64,000 nt of DNA from Pachysolen tannophilus NRRL Y-2460. Taxonomy: Eukaryota > Ascomycota > Pichiomycetes > Alaninales > Pachysolenaceae. Each line of letters begins with the position of its first letter. Within the stretch, counting starts at the first letter, position 1. Position numbers and translations under genes: made by a program. Below are positions 46,408 to 55,519 of this stretch, piece by piece. The notes below the pieces were generated by a model. The model made no database searches and was not told the DNA's origin. It worked only from the letters and a program-made list of their open reading frames with translations. Where the stretch lies: contig KV454013.1 of the NCBI GenBank assembly GCA_001661245.1, positions 1,408,512 through 1,472,511 on the forward strand, written 5' to 3'.

Positions 46408-49149
46408 TTATTTATCTTCTGGATCAGAGGTGATTTTGAACATCTCATCATCGTCTTCATCTAGACCGTTAAACGAATTGTATAGCCTTTCCCTTTCTTC
46501 ATCATCCTTACGTTGGTATTCTTTGGCGTAATTTTTCTTTAAAGTTGGAAGTTTTGTATTTTCTTTTTGTTGTTGTTGTTGTTGTTGTTGCTGTTGCTGC
46601 TGTTGTTTCTTATCTTGCTGTTCAGAACCTTTCAGTGCAGGTTTTCCCTTCTTGATAAACGCATCGTCTTCATTGGCATCCAAATCAAAGGAATCGTTGT
46701 CGTTGTCGTTGATATCATTGGCATCACTTCTGAACGGATTTTGCAATGTATTCATATCATTAGGATTATTAGAACTACTATCATCTGTAGTTTCTTCTTC
46801 ACTGTCATATTCATCTTCTGGTTGAAGTATATCAAACTCAAATTCGTCTCTTCTTCTACGGCGTCTATTTTTATTACTTGACTTCATCAAGATGTATAAA
46901 CATACAACGAAACCAATGACAAATAAAAAGAATAAGTATTCGACAGTATGACCATGATCCGTACTATGTTGGAACTTACCAGTTTCCTCTGATTCATTGT
47001 TTTCTCCATTTTCCAGATCGTTTACCGATGTATCTTCATCAGAAGTACCTGAACCTAATGTAGCCAGTGCTTCCTCAGTTGATTTAGTGGTAGTAACAGC
47101 AGATGTCGTGGAGAGAGAAGTAGTAATTTCAGAAGTCGTTTCTGTTGTAGTAGAAGAACTAGAAGTAGTGACAGTAGCTGCTATTGAGGAAGAAGAAGAA
47201 GATGATGATGGCGATGATGAAGATAATGTAGCATATACTATTGTTTGTGTTGTTGAGAGTGAAGTCTGAGTTGATGTTGTCAAATACACATCAGGATCAT
47301 TTTCATGACCTGGAAGAGGGAATCTTTTAGCCTTTGATGGATCAATACATTCACCAAAAAATTTCAATCTCCAATCTCTAACATTGATTTTAGTATTATC
47401 AGTTCCAGACACTTCCAACTCCCAATCACCTTCTCCTGATTCACCCCAATGAGCAACACTCATAAAAGTCCAATCTTGAAACCCATCTCTGGCTTCATCA
47501 AGTTTCCTGAATGGAGCTAATTCAGATACTATTCCAGATGGAGAAGTTAATTTCACTTTAACTTTACCTCTTATATCAGCATCAATATTCACAGTAACAG
47601 TAACTTGTTCAAGACTTTCTACATTAGCATCTTCTAATTCCTCTCTCTTGACAACAGTTTTAGTTGTCACCGAACCATCATTTTCAATCTGTTGATTAAC
47701 CGTTGTTAATGGAGCATAATACCAAGCCTGTGGTTTGAGATTTGTCCAATTTTTTGCCATTTCAACAATTGCGTAAGCATCAATTTTACCAAACCCATAT
47801 TTATGAGAATATCTTTTACTTATAGCAGTATTTTGCCAACTACCATCTTGACTATTTACCTCAACAGAGCTTAATACTGAAAGGTATTGAACATCTCTCC
47901 AACTCAACTGTGGATTAGCTTCTAAAACTAAAGAATAAATACCCGCCGCCAAAGGAGCTGCAGCTGAAGTACCACCATGACGATTTGTACATGATCCTTT
48001 TATATCTCCAGTATTAACAAACTCTCCAGAACCTGATGAATAAGTTGTTACCAAGACAGCTGAACATGATTCAGCATAAGGTGGATGTAAGCCTTTATGA
48101 TCTATAGCACTCACTGTGATTGAATATATGCTATTTGTATATCCATCAAAATTACAATTATCACCATGAAGTCCTCCATTACCACTGGCAAATACATAAA
48201 TAGCACCCTTTTTATCCCTACCATCTAAGACACCTTTTATGATAGCGCTTTTAACTATAGTGTCAGGTGCTTGCATTGATTTTCCATCATCCGGAGGACC
48301 CCAAGAGCATGAATAGATATCGTTAACATCTAACCCGTAGATTAACGCTGCAGCCTCATCTTCGGAAGTGATCTGAGCAGACAAAATTCTAATTCCCGAT
48401 ACTTTTGAATTATATGCAACGCCTACTCCACAGTAATCATTTCCCTTTTCTGCAGCAATTTCAGAGGCACATCTAGTACCATGATAATCATCATTTAATT
48501 TAGGTTTTGGTAATTTTTGGTTATCATTGAAATCCCAAGATCCTTCTTCACAAAAGGCCCTTGATAAATCTCTACTCTCATAATCTAAGCCATCATCAAC
48601 TATAGCAGTGACAACTCCTGTACCAGTTATTCCATTGTACCAAACACCTGTTACATTAATATCGTGTCCCGGAAATGAAGGATTTAACAAATGCCATTGT
48701 TTTTCGAAAAGAGGATCATCTATACCTAACCTTTTCTCAGCATCATAAATTTTTTCCATAGATTTATCTTGAGCAGGATATCTCTTGTATAATTTTCTCG
48801 GTGGAAGTAAAGATAAAGATTTTAATTTTGAATCTATTAACCCATTGTATAATTCACAATCTCTTTTCATTAAAACATGATCATTATTATTTATATTCCC
48901 TAATAATTTTGAATGTTCATGCTCTTTCGGTATAGAAAAAACATAATAATCAGATAACCCACGAGCGGAATGTTCATAAGTGAAATTTGTAAAAATTTCT
49001 TTAAAACTGGTCATCTCATCAATATTTGAAAACTGTACTGCAAAATAGTCTTTGGAACTATAATCTCTTTCAGGAATCTTCATACATCTTGACAACGAGC
49101 ACCATAGCAATGGAATTATTAGCACCAGATGTAATAACGTCAAATTCAT
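46408..49149 (-). CDS. KEX2: Kexin, Golgi dibasic-processing protease
   Basis: 913 residues from ATG (MNLTLLHLVLIIPLLWCSL, a signal peptide); a TTG four codons upstream is rejected. It is a subtilisin-type proprotein convertase that cuts after Lys-Arg in the late Golgi, maturing secreted precursors such as pheromone. The propeptide ends at LYKR (R123). The catalytic triad is D185 (AIVDDGLDY), H223 (DYHGTRC) and S395 (HGGTSAAAP), with oxyanion N324 (ASGNGG). A P-domain follows (about 460-610), then a Ser/Thr-rich stem (about 625-690), one transmembrane helix (about 728-748, YLFFLFVIGFVVCLYILM) and a long acidic cytosolic tail with a 14-residue Gln run near 860. Polar tail signals would return it to the Golgi. 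Confidence 0.97.
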   Translation of the reverse strand: MNLTLLHLVLIIPLLWCSLSRCMKIPERDYSSKDYFAVQFSNIDEMTSFKEIFTNFTYEHSARGLSDYYVFSIPKEHEHSKLLGNINNNDHVLMKRDCELYNGLIDSKLKSLSLLPPRKLYKRYPAQDKSMEKIYDAEKRLGIDDPLFEKQWHLLNPSFPGHDINVTGVWYNGITGTGVVTAIVDDGLDYESRDLSRAFCEEGSWDFNDNQKLPKPKLNDDYHGTRCASEIAAEKGNDYCGVGVAYNSKVSGIRILSAQITSEDEAAALIYGLDVNDIYSCSWGPPDDGKSMQAPDTIVKSAIIKGVLDGRDKKGAIYVFASGNGGLHGDNCNFDGYTNSIYSITVSAIDHKGLHPPYAESCSAVLVTTYSSGSGEFVNTGDIKGSCTNRHGGTSAAAPLAAGIYSLVLEANPQLSWRDVQYLSVLSSVEVNSQDGSWQNTAISKRYSHKYGFGKIDAYAIVEMAKNWTNLKPQAWYYAPLTTVNQQIENDGSVTTKTVVKREELEDANVESLEQVTVTVNIDADIRGKVKVKLTSPSGIVSELAPFRKLDEARDGFQDWTFMSVAHWGESGEGDWELEVSGTDNTKINVRDWRLKFFGECIDPSKAKRFPLPGHENDPDVYLTTSTQTSLSTTQTIVYATLSSSSPSSSSSSSSIAATVTTSSSSTTTETTSEITTSLSTTSAVTTTKSTEEALATLGSGTSDEDTSVNDLENGENNESEETGKFQHSTDHGHTVEYLFFLFVIGFVVCLYILMKSSNKNRRRRRRDEFEFDILQPEDEYDSEEETTDDSSSNNPNDMNTLQNPFRSDANDINDNDNDSFDLDANEDDAFIKKGKPALKGSEQQDKKQQQQQQQQQQQQQKENTKLPTLKKNYAKEYQRKDDEERERLYNSFNGLDEDDDEMFKITSDPEDK

Positions 49150-49718
49150 ATTTCTAATCAAACAGTCTATTCTTCTTCAATAATGCTATGAATTCATATA
49201 TAATGATGAATTAATTGACAAAGGTTATAATGAAATGACAACTACTAAAAATAAAAATGAAAATCAAAAAAAAAAAAAAAACACAAACAATTAAAACAAA
49301 ATTAACCTTCTCTTTATGCTCTCTAGAAATTATAAAGACATCAATATTACCGCTTAGGACGGAATTATCATATAAAAGCTCTAACTAACACAAATCTTAA
49401 CTTCTAACTTCTTGGTTCTTCCTTTTCTTTAATACTACTTATATTTCAATTTGAGGACAGATTTTTTGATTTCATCTTCTGTTGAAATATTTCCGCTTTT
49501 GGAATCTTTGCACACACGAACACGACCATAATTTTGCTGCTGAAGATGCTGCGAGAATACTGGTTCAAATGGAGCAAAATGGGATAGCTGAAGAACGGAT
49601 AAAGCTTATCGAGAGAATAAATACAAAAAAAATTACAAGATTGATATCTCTCAAAATTATTAATTAAATTATTAAAAAATATATATATACTAGAATTAAA
49701 AATAATTAATGCTCCCGG
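49150..49718. other. Intergenic, ABC transporter to KEX2
   Basis: About 570 bases. It contains a long A-run near 49266-49282, ACTAAC at about 49382, and an open frame without a good start (from 49470 to the stop at 49667) discussed in the findings. No called gene. Confidence 0.45.
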
Positions 49719-52700
49719 TCATAAGTTTTTGTTTAGTTGTCTATTTTCGAAGCACTCTTTTGCTGTTACGAATAAACTCTCTAGCTCACCGCTGTTTTCA
49801 CATAAGCTGCGGAAAAGGGAATTTTCATCCAATAATAGGATATAAGGATCATCAAATTCTTTTAGCTCTCCTTCATCCAAGACCAAGATTTTGTCATAAT
49901 CTATGATGGATTTCAATCTATGAGCTATAGTTAAGATTGTGCTATATTTGAATTCATTTCTGATGGTTGCTTGGATTTCTTCATCGGATTTATAGTCAAT
50001 TGAAGCAGTTGCCTCGTCTAATAGGATAATCTTGGGTAATTTCAACAATGATCTTGCTAAACAAACCAATTGTCTTTGCCCTTGTGATAAATTTGAACCA
50101 TTCTCATTAACTGGACTATTCAAATCTAGAAATTGATTTTTATTTTCGGTCATATCATCTTCAACCATATCTAAGTCATCAATCAAGTTGACACGTTTTA
50201 AAGATTCAAAAATACGCAGATCAGAGTATTGTTCAAAAGGATCAAGATTCGACCTTAATGTACCTTTAAACAATGAAGGGTCTTGAGGAATAACAGTAAT
50301 TGATCTTCTCAATTTTTGTAAACCAATCTTACTGATATCAATACCATCAATAATGATCTTGCTTCCTTCATCAAATTCTAAAAATCTAAGAAATGCTGAA
50401 ATGATAGTTGATTTACCAGCACCTGTTCTACCAACAATCCCAATTTTTTCATTCGGCTTGACTTCAAAAGAAACGTGTTTGATAACAGGAGCCAACTTCT
50501 GACTATAACGTAATGACAAATTTGAAACCTTGATAGATCCTTTATCTGGCCAATTTTCATCAATAAGATTATCAATACTTGGAATGAAATATGGTCTCTC
50601 TTGTTTAATATTCATATATTCTTGTAATCTTTCAACAGAGTTCATCGACATTTCCACAGAAACATAAACTCTAATTAACCAAACGGCAAAAGTGTCAAAA
50701 GTCATCGCATATGTTAATGAAAGACCTGCAAGACCTGCATCTATATTGTTGACATTCAATATTAAAAAGGCACCAGCTAAAAATAAGATGAACGCTCCAA
50801 TGTTATTAGTTCTAACAGCTAACCATCTATTCGCAATCCATAAATAATAGTAAGGCCTATTATTTTTATCAATCTTGGATAAATTCTCTTTAATGAATCT
50901 CAATTCATCTCCAAAGGCCCTAATGGTAGTGACACCAGTTAACGTTTCACTAAAATGTTGATAAATTGGAGATCTCGAAATCGAATCTAACCTTTTCAAT
51001 TCCCTTGATAATGTCAAGTAGAATTTTCCAACAATATAATAACCAGCAATTATGAAAAAAGTGAAGAAAATGAATTGTGGAGTTATAATGCAAATCAAAA
51101 GAATTGTGGTTATACAATGAATGAAATACATAAACATTGTTTCACCATATCTGACTAATTCTTGATCAACAGAAGCAATATCTTTTGAAAATCTATTCAT
51201 TATTCTTCCCTTTGGAGTAGTATCAAAAAATCTTAAAGGTGCTTTGAGCACTTTCGATAATACCTCCTTAAATATATTGTTTGAAGCTTTTATACCACAC
51301 AAGAAGGATATATAGACTCTAATAGTAGAAATCAAAGAATACAAAACTCCAATGAAAAGGTAAATTGATACATAGTATAACGTACCATGGACATTTTCCA
51401 AAGCATTCAATCCTATATTATTTATTACGGATTCAACTTTAAATGATTTTGTCTCGGAAGAAACATCATCATCATTAGTAGCTGTCCATTCTCTCAACCA
51501 TAGCGATTGAAGAATATAAACATATTGGGTAAGAATGTAAATACTGATAATGAACAACCACACAAAAGGATTACCAAATTTCTTGGCATAATTTCTGTAA
51601 ACGGAGAAGGGTATTGATCCATTCAATTTTGTTTCTTCTTCAATTAATTTAGTTCCTTCGTTTTCATTATTTTCTCTTAGATCATGATCATGACCATGAC
51701 CAGGTCCATTTGCACGTCCACGGTCACGTTCATCACTATCATCACTTTCATTACTAACATCAATATTTCTTTCTATAAAATCCTCTGTTTTTGACTTTGG
51801 CTCAATCAAAGCTCTTCCTTTCCTACTTGCACTATCAACATCAAATCTGTTTAGGCTTCCTCTTTCCATTAATTCATCTACATATCCTTGATCTTTAATT
51901 CTACCATTATCCATCACCACTACCCATCCGGCCTTTGGAGTAGTTAACGAAACGTTATGACTAACCAATATGCAAGTTCTGTTTTGCATCAATTCTCCAA
52001 CTAAACATTTTTCATAAATCCAAAGAGCGGTATGTGAATCTACAGCACTTAAACAATCATCAAGTAACACATATTTAGAATTGGAATAAACGGCTCTTGC
52101 TAATGATAACCTTTGCCTTTGTCCTCCTGAAAGAACTATTCCACTTTCACCAATTTCTGTATCATCAGATAAAAGTTTTAAATCTTTTTCCAATCCGCAA
52201 GCACGTAAAACACTCTTATAACGAGCTTCATCATATTCAGAATGAAAAATTATGTTTCCCTTTAAGGTATCATTTAACAACCAAGCAGATTGTGAACAAT
52301 ATGCAATTGATTCGGTTAAACCAGTAACTGGATCAGGAACCAACAAGTCTCTTGGTTGGGAACCGGGTAAAAATACTCTTCCTTCAACTAAATCCATTTC
52401 TCCTAATAATGCTAATAATAAGGAAGTTTTTCCTGAACCTGTACTTCCTACAACGACATTTAATGTATCTAATTTAAAATCCACATCTAAATCTAATAAT
52501 TTAAATCCATCTTTTCTTTTATTACTCCATTGGAAACTTGCATTTTGGAAACCTATTCTATTGGTATTATTATTTTGATGATAATTATCTAAAATTTCAT
52601 ATTTGTTTGTTTCTTGTTCATCTAAAAATGCTTCAATTCTATCAAATGAAACTTTAGCCTGATATAGATCAGAGCACCATGCTGCTAAATCTATTAAAGG

Positions 52701-54488
52701 TTGTTTAAGCAAATTAAACAAAGTTAATGATGTAAACGCAATTGAAGTTGTTAAATTTTTTTTCTCTATTAATGTAAAACAATAAAATGAAAAGAAAGTA
52801 GCCAATGTGGGTGTTATAAAACTCAATAAACTTTGTAAAGACCAATAAAGACTTTTCCATTTCAAATTTTTTAATTCGTTAGCTCTTGTATGTAATACTT
52901 TTTCATAAAAACTATCTTCCCAAGAAAAATTTTTAAGAGCTCTAATATTATTAAAAATTTCATTTAATTGTGAAGTTCTACCATCCATAGTTTCCAAAAC
53001 CAATTTCTGATAAGATCCAATGGTTGATGCAGCTTTATAATTTAATGGAATCATAATCACTATGATTGCAGCTCCTATAAATGCACTCCAACCAATAATA
53101 TTGAACAATAAAGTAACAGCAACAATAATCATAAGAATACTGATTGGTAAAGTACTAACATATCCCATTGTAGTTCCAATATTATATGCATCAGAAGCCA
53201 TTAAATTTATAATGGTTCCAATATTTTTATTTTCAACACTTCCAGTACCAATTTTTCTTCTTAAAGCTTTTGAATAAATTTCACTAATTAATATTGTTCT
53301 TAATCTAATATCAATAATTTTACCCACATAAAAATTGAAACAAATAACCATTGATTCAAAAAGCTTAAAGACCAACATCATAACTATTATAAACCAAGCA
53401 TAAGGAGTTGAATTACTATCAGGTTCAGCAACAAAATCTAAAAATTGTTTTAACAATGCAGTAGGAGCAAAGACTAGAAATGTATAAATAATACCAAATA
53501 ACATTTGATAACAAAATAATGAATAAAAATTTTTAACAAGTTTATAAAGAAATGAAATTTCTTCAACATTTTTAAATTTTTTATCAAAAGTATTAATTAC
53601 ATTAAATGAATAATCATCTTTTCTTAACCCCCATAAATCATTTTCACCAATTGGTTTACGGAAACTTTGCGCAACCATTGGGTTTATCCATGAATAACTC
53701 AAGATTTGATATATGCTAGAAACTGGTTCCATACAAGGTTTTGCCTCTCCCGCAAACCAATATAATTCCGCTGTAACTTTATCACCAAATCTCATAGAAT
53801 ATACAATAAGTAATAAGAAAATATTAGCAACTAAATTCACAACGGTATAATGGAATTTTAAATTAACTTCCACTGTATCATATTTAATTAAGGATCTAAA
53901 TTCCAATAACGATGGGGCCAATAAGAAATGGTATAAAAAAACTGATTGATTAAAAAGATTTGGGAAATTTTTTTCACTTCTTTCTGTTATTCTTAAAGAA
54001 TTATTTAAAATCAATCTTAAAATACATAATAATAAAAGATATCCAAAGACAAATAATTTGATACAAAATGTTTTATCAAAATTATTTTTAATACTTTCCT
54101 CTGTAAAATAAACTACTTGAGAAAATAATAATAAAATTTCCAGTATTATAAGATATTTTTCAGTCTTTGTTAAATCAAATTTATCAATTTTTATATCTTT
54201 TTGGAACTTACTCAATAATCTAGACAAGCTAAAATGTTTTTTCTTTGAGTCGCTCCAAAGTGTATCCAGTTCGCACAATTCACTTGCAGAAGTTGTAGTT
54301 GTATATTCTTCATCATTAGATTTTTTCAATCCTGTCTGACTTATATAACTCAAATATTTAATTAATGCAAATAATATAGAAATCGAAATCAAAGCCAATG
54401 GATATAGAATATCAAAGAAATCATGCTTGAAACAGTTTGAAAAATCATTATCTTCCCATATCGGACATACTTCATCAGCGTTAAACAT
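49719..54488 (-). CDS. YBT1: MRP/ABCC transporter, Ybt1/Mlt1-like
   Basis: 1589 residues from ATG (MFNADEVCPIWED); a TTG six codons upstream is rejected. This is a full-length ABCC protein: an extra N-terminal TMD0 (about 25-230), then TMD1, NBD1 (Walker A GSTGSGKTS near 680, signature LSGGQRQRLSLARA), a charged linker (about 880-970), TMD2 and NBD2 (Walker A GRTGAGKST near 1352, signature LSQGQRQ, Walker B IILLDEATAS). NBD1 reads IAYCSQSAWLLNDTLKGNI and LLDDCLSAVDSHTALWIYEKC, the Ybt1/Vmr1 type rather than Ycf1 or Yor1. Members sit in the vacuolar membrane and move bile acids, phospholipid derivatives or drugs. The Candida albicans counterpart is probably Mlt1. Substrate is not readable from sequence. 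Confidence 0.88.
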   Translation of the reverse strand: MFNADEVCPIWEDNDFSNCFKHDFFDILYPLALISISILFALIKYLSYISQTGLKKSNDEEYTTTTSASELCELDTLWSDSKKKHFSLSRLLSKFQKDIKIDKFDLTKTEKYLIILEILLLFSQVVYFTEESIKNNFDKTFCIKLFVFGYLLLLCILRLILNNSLRITERSEKNFPNLFNQSVFLYHFLLAPSLLEFRSLIKYDTVEVNLKFHYTVVNLVANIFLLLIVYSMRFGDKVTAELYWFAGEAKPCMEPVSSIYQILSYSWINPMVAQSFRKPIGENDLWGLRKDDYSFNVINTFDKKFKNVEEISFLYKLVKNFYSLFCYQMLFGIIYTFLVFAPTALLKQFLDFVAEPDSNSTPYAWFIIVMMLVFKLFESMVICFNFYVGKIIDIRLRTILISEIYSKALRRKIGTGSVENKNIGTIINLMASDAYNIGTTMGYVSTLPISILMIIVAVTLLFNIIGWSAFIGAAIIVIMIPLNYKAASTIGSYQKLVLETMDGRTSQLNEIFNNIRALKNFSWEDSFYEKVLHTRANELKNLKWKSLYWSLQSLLSFITPTLATFFSFYCFTLIEKKNLTTSIAFTSLTLFNLLKQPLIDLAAWCSDLYQAKVSFDRIEAFLDEQETNKYEILDNYHQNNNTNRIGFQNASFQWSNKRKDGFKLLDLDVDFKLDTLNVVVGSTGSGKTSLLLALLGEMDLVEGRVFLPGSQPRDLLVPDPVTGLTESIAYCSQSAWLLNDTLKGNIIFHSEYDEARYKSVLRACGLEKDLKLLSDDTEIGESGIVLSGGQRQRLSLARAVYSNSKYVLLDDCLSAVDSHTALWIYEKCLVGELMQNRTCILVSHNVSLTTPKAGWVVVMDNGRIKDQGYVDELMERGSLNRFDVDSASRKGRALIEPKSKTEDFIERNIDVSNESDDSDERDRGRANGPGHGHDHDLRENNENEGTKLIEEETKLNGSIPFSVYRNYAKKFGNPFVWLFIISIYILTQYVYILQSLWLREWTATNDDDVSSETKSFKVESVINNIGLNALENVHGTLYYVSIYLFIGVLYSLISTIRVYISFLCGIKASNNIFKEVLSKVLKAPLRFFDTTPKGRIMNRFSKDIASVDQELVRYGETMFMYFIHCITTILLICIITPQFIFFTFFIIAGYYIVGKFYLTLSRELKRLDSISRSPIYQHFSETLTGVTTIRAFGDELRFIKENLSKIDKNNRPYYYLWIANRWLAVRTNNIGAFILFLAGAFLILNVNNIDAGLAGLSLTYAMTFDTFAVWLIRVYVSVEMSMNSVERLQEYMNIKQERPYFIPSIDNLIDENWPDKGSIKVSNLSLRYSQKLAPVIKHVSFEVKPNEKIGIVGRTGAGKSTIISAFLRFLEFDEGSKIIIDGIDISKIGLQKLRRSITVIPQDPSLFKGTLRSNLDPFEQYSDLRIFESLKRVNLIDDLDMVEDDMTENKNQFLDLNSPVNENGSNLSQGQRQLVCLARSLLKLPKIILLDEATASIDYKSDEEIQATIRNEFKYSTILTIAHRLKSIIDYDKILVLDEGELKEFDDPYILLLDENSLFRSLCENSGELESLFVTAKECFENRQLNKNL

Positions 54489-55519
54489 CTTTTTCTTACT
54501 CTTCAACTACTTCTTCTTCTTCTTCTTCTTCTTCTATTAAATAACAACTAACAACTTTATACCAGCAAATTCAAACAATCCAATCACCAAAAATACTTCA
54601 CTTTATGAGCTAGCCGTTGACCCATATCAAAAATCAAAAAGATAAGAACAAGATTATATAAAAAGCAAAAAAAAAAAAATAAAAAAATTATTATATATAC
54701 AGATAGAAACTAATTAATATCAGAAAGATGCTTAGCTTAAACTTGGTCTCTAAGGCAGTGTGTTGTGCTAACATTTAAGCAGCAAGAAAGTGTCACTGCG
54801 ATGTGTCACACAAGGCTGTGTCACCCATCTCCCTCTAAATAAATAATTAGAAAAACTAAAAAATTAAAAATTAAAAAAATGCGTGTCGCTTTTTAGTTGC
54901 CTGTGTTATTTGAAACACTTATGTCACACATGTCACAAAAGACACAAAGGACACAAAAAACACAAAAGACACAAGAGACACTTTTGGTTTTATTTTCTAT
55001 GTCACTTCTCTGTGTCGCTTTTGTCACCTCTCTCCTTTTTTCGTTTTTTTTTTTTTTTTTTTTTTTTTTTTTGGTGCTTCCGTTCACTTACTTGAAATGT
55101 CATGGGTGCGAGGGGTTCGCGTGTCATATTTTTGCTATGCTTTGTTATGTGACATGACACCAGTGTCTTATCGCTGCTCTCACTTTGTGCTGTGCTGCAC
55201 CTTCCCGAAACGGTAATAAGCGCTTCAACTTTCCGCACAGTTAGATGAAGTAGTAGTAGTAGTAGAAGGTTTTCTGCTTACCGTTATCTAGTTGTAAATT
55301 ACTATTTCTTCACAAAAATTATTATTACTATGCAGTAGGGGAATTGTTGGATGTGCATTCATTCTTTCTAATCAAGAGATATCAGAAATCTTTTATTGTA
55401 AGCACTTTTTTTTTCTTTTTCATGGTGGACTTCAAATGAAATAGAGAAATACAAATCTTAACTTTTTTTTTATTTTTTAATTTTTTTATTATTAATTTAT
55501 TTTGAAATTTATAAAGAAG
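54489..55519. other. Long divergent intergenic region with TGTCA cluster
   Basis: About 1030 bases between the ABC transporter and a zinc-cluster gene. It has CTT repeats close to the transporter start, the second TGTCA/TGACA cluster (54789-55160), a 27-base or so T-run (55046-55072) and a GTA repeat near 55250-55265. The open frames here arise from the repeats and are not genes. Confidence 0.6.
54789..55160. repeat. Cluster of TGTCA/TGACA motifs, copy 2
   Basis: About eleven TGTCA or TGACA cores in 370 bases, including three GTGTCAC (near 54790, 54803 and 54819), tandem ATGTCACACATGTCAC (54930-54946), a run of GACACAAA-type units (54949-54981) and TGTGACATGACAC at 55148-55160, identical to the 13-mer at 5785-5797. 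Both loci are divergent promoters. Confidence 0.65.
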
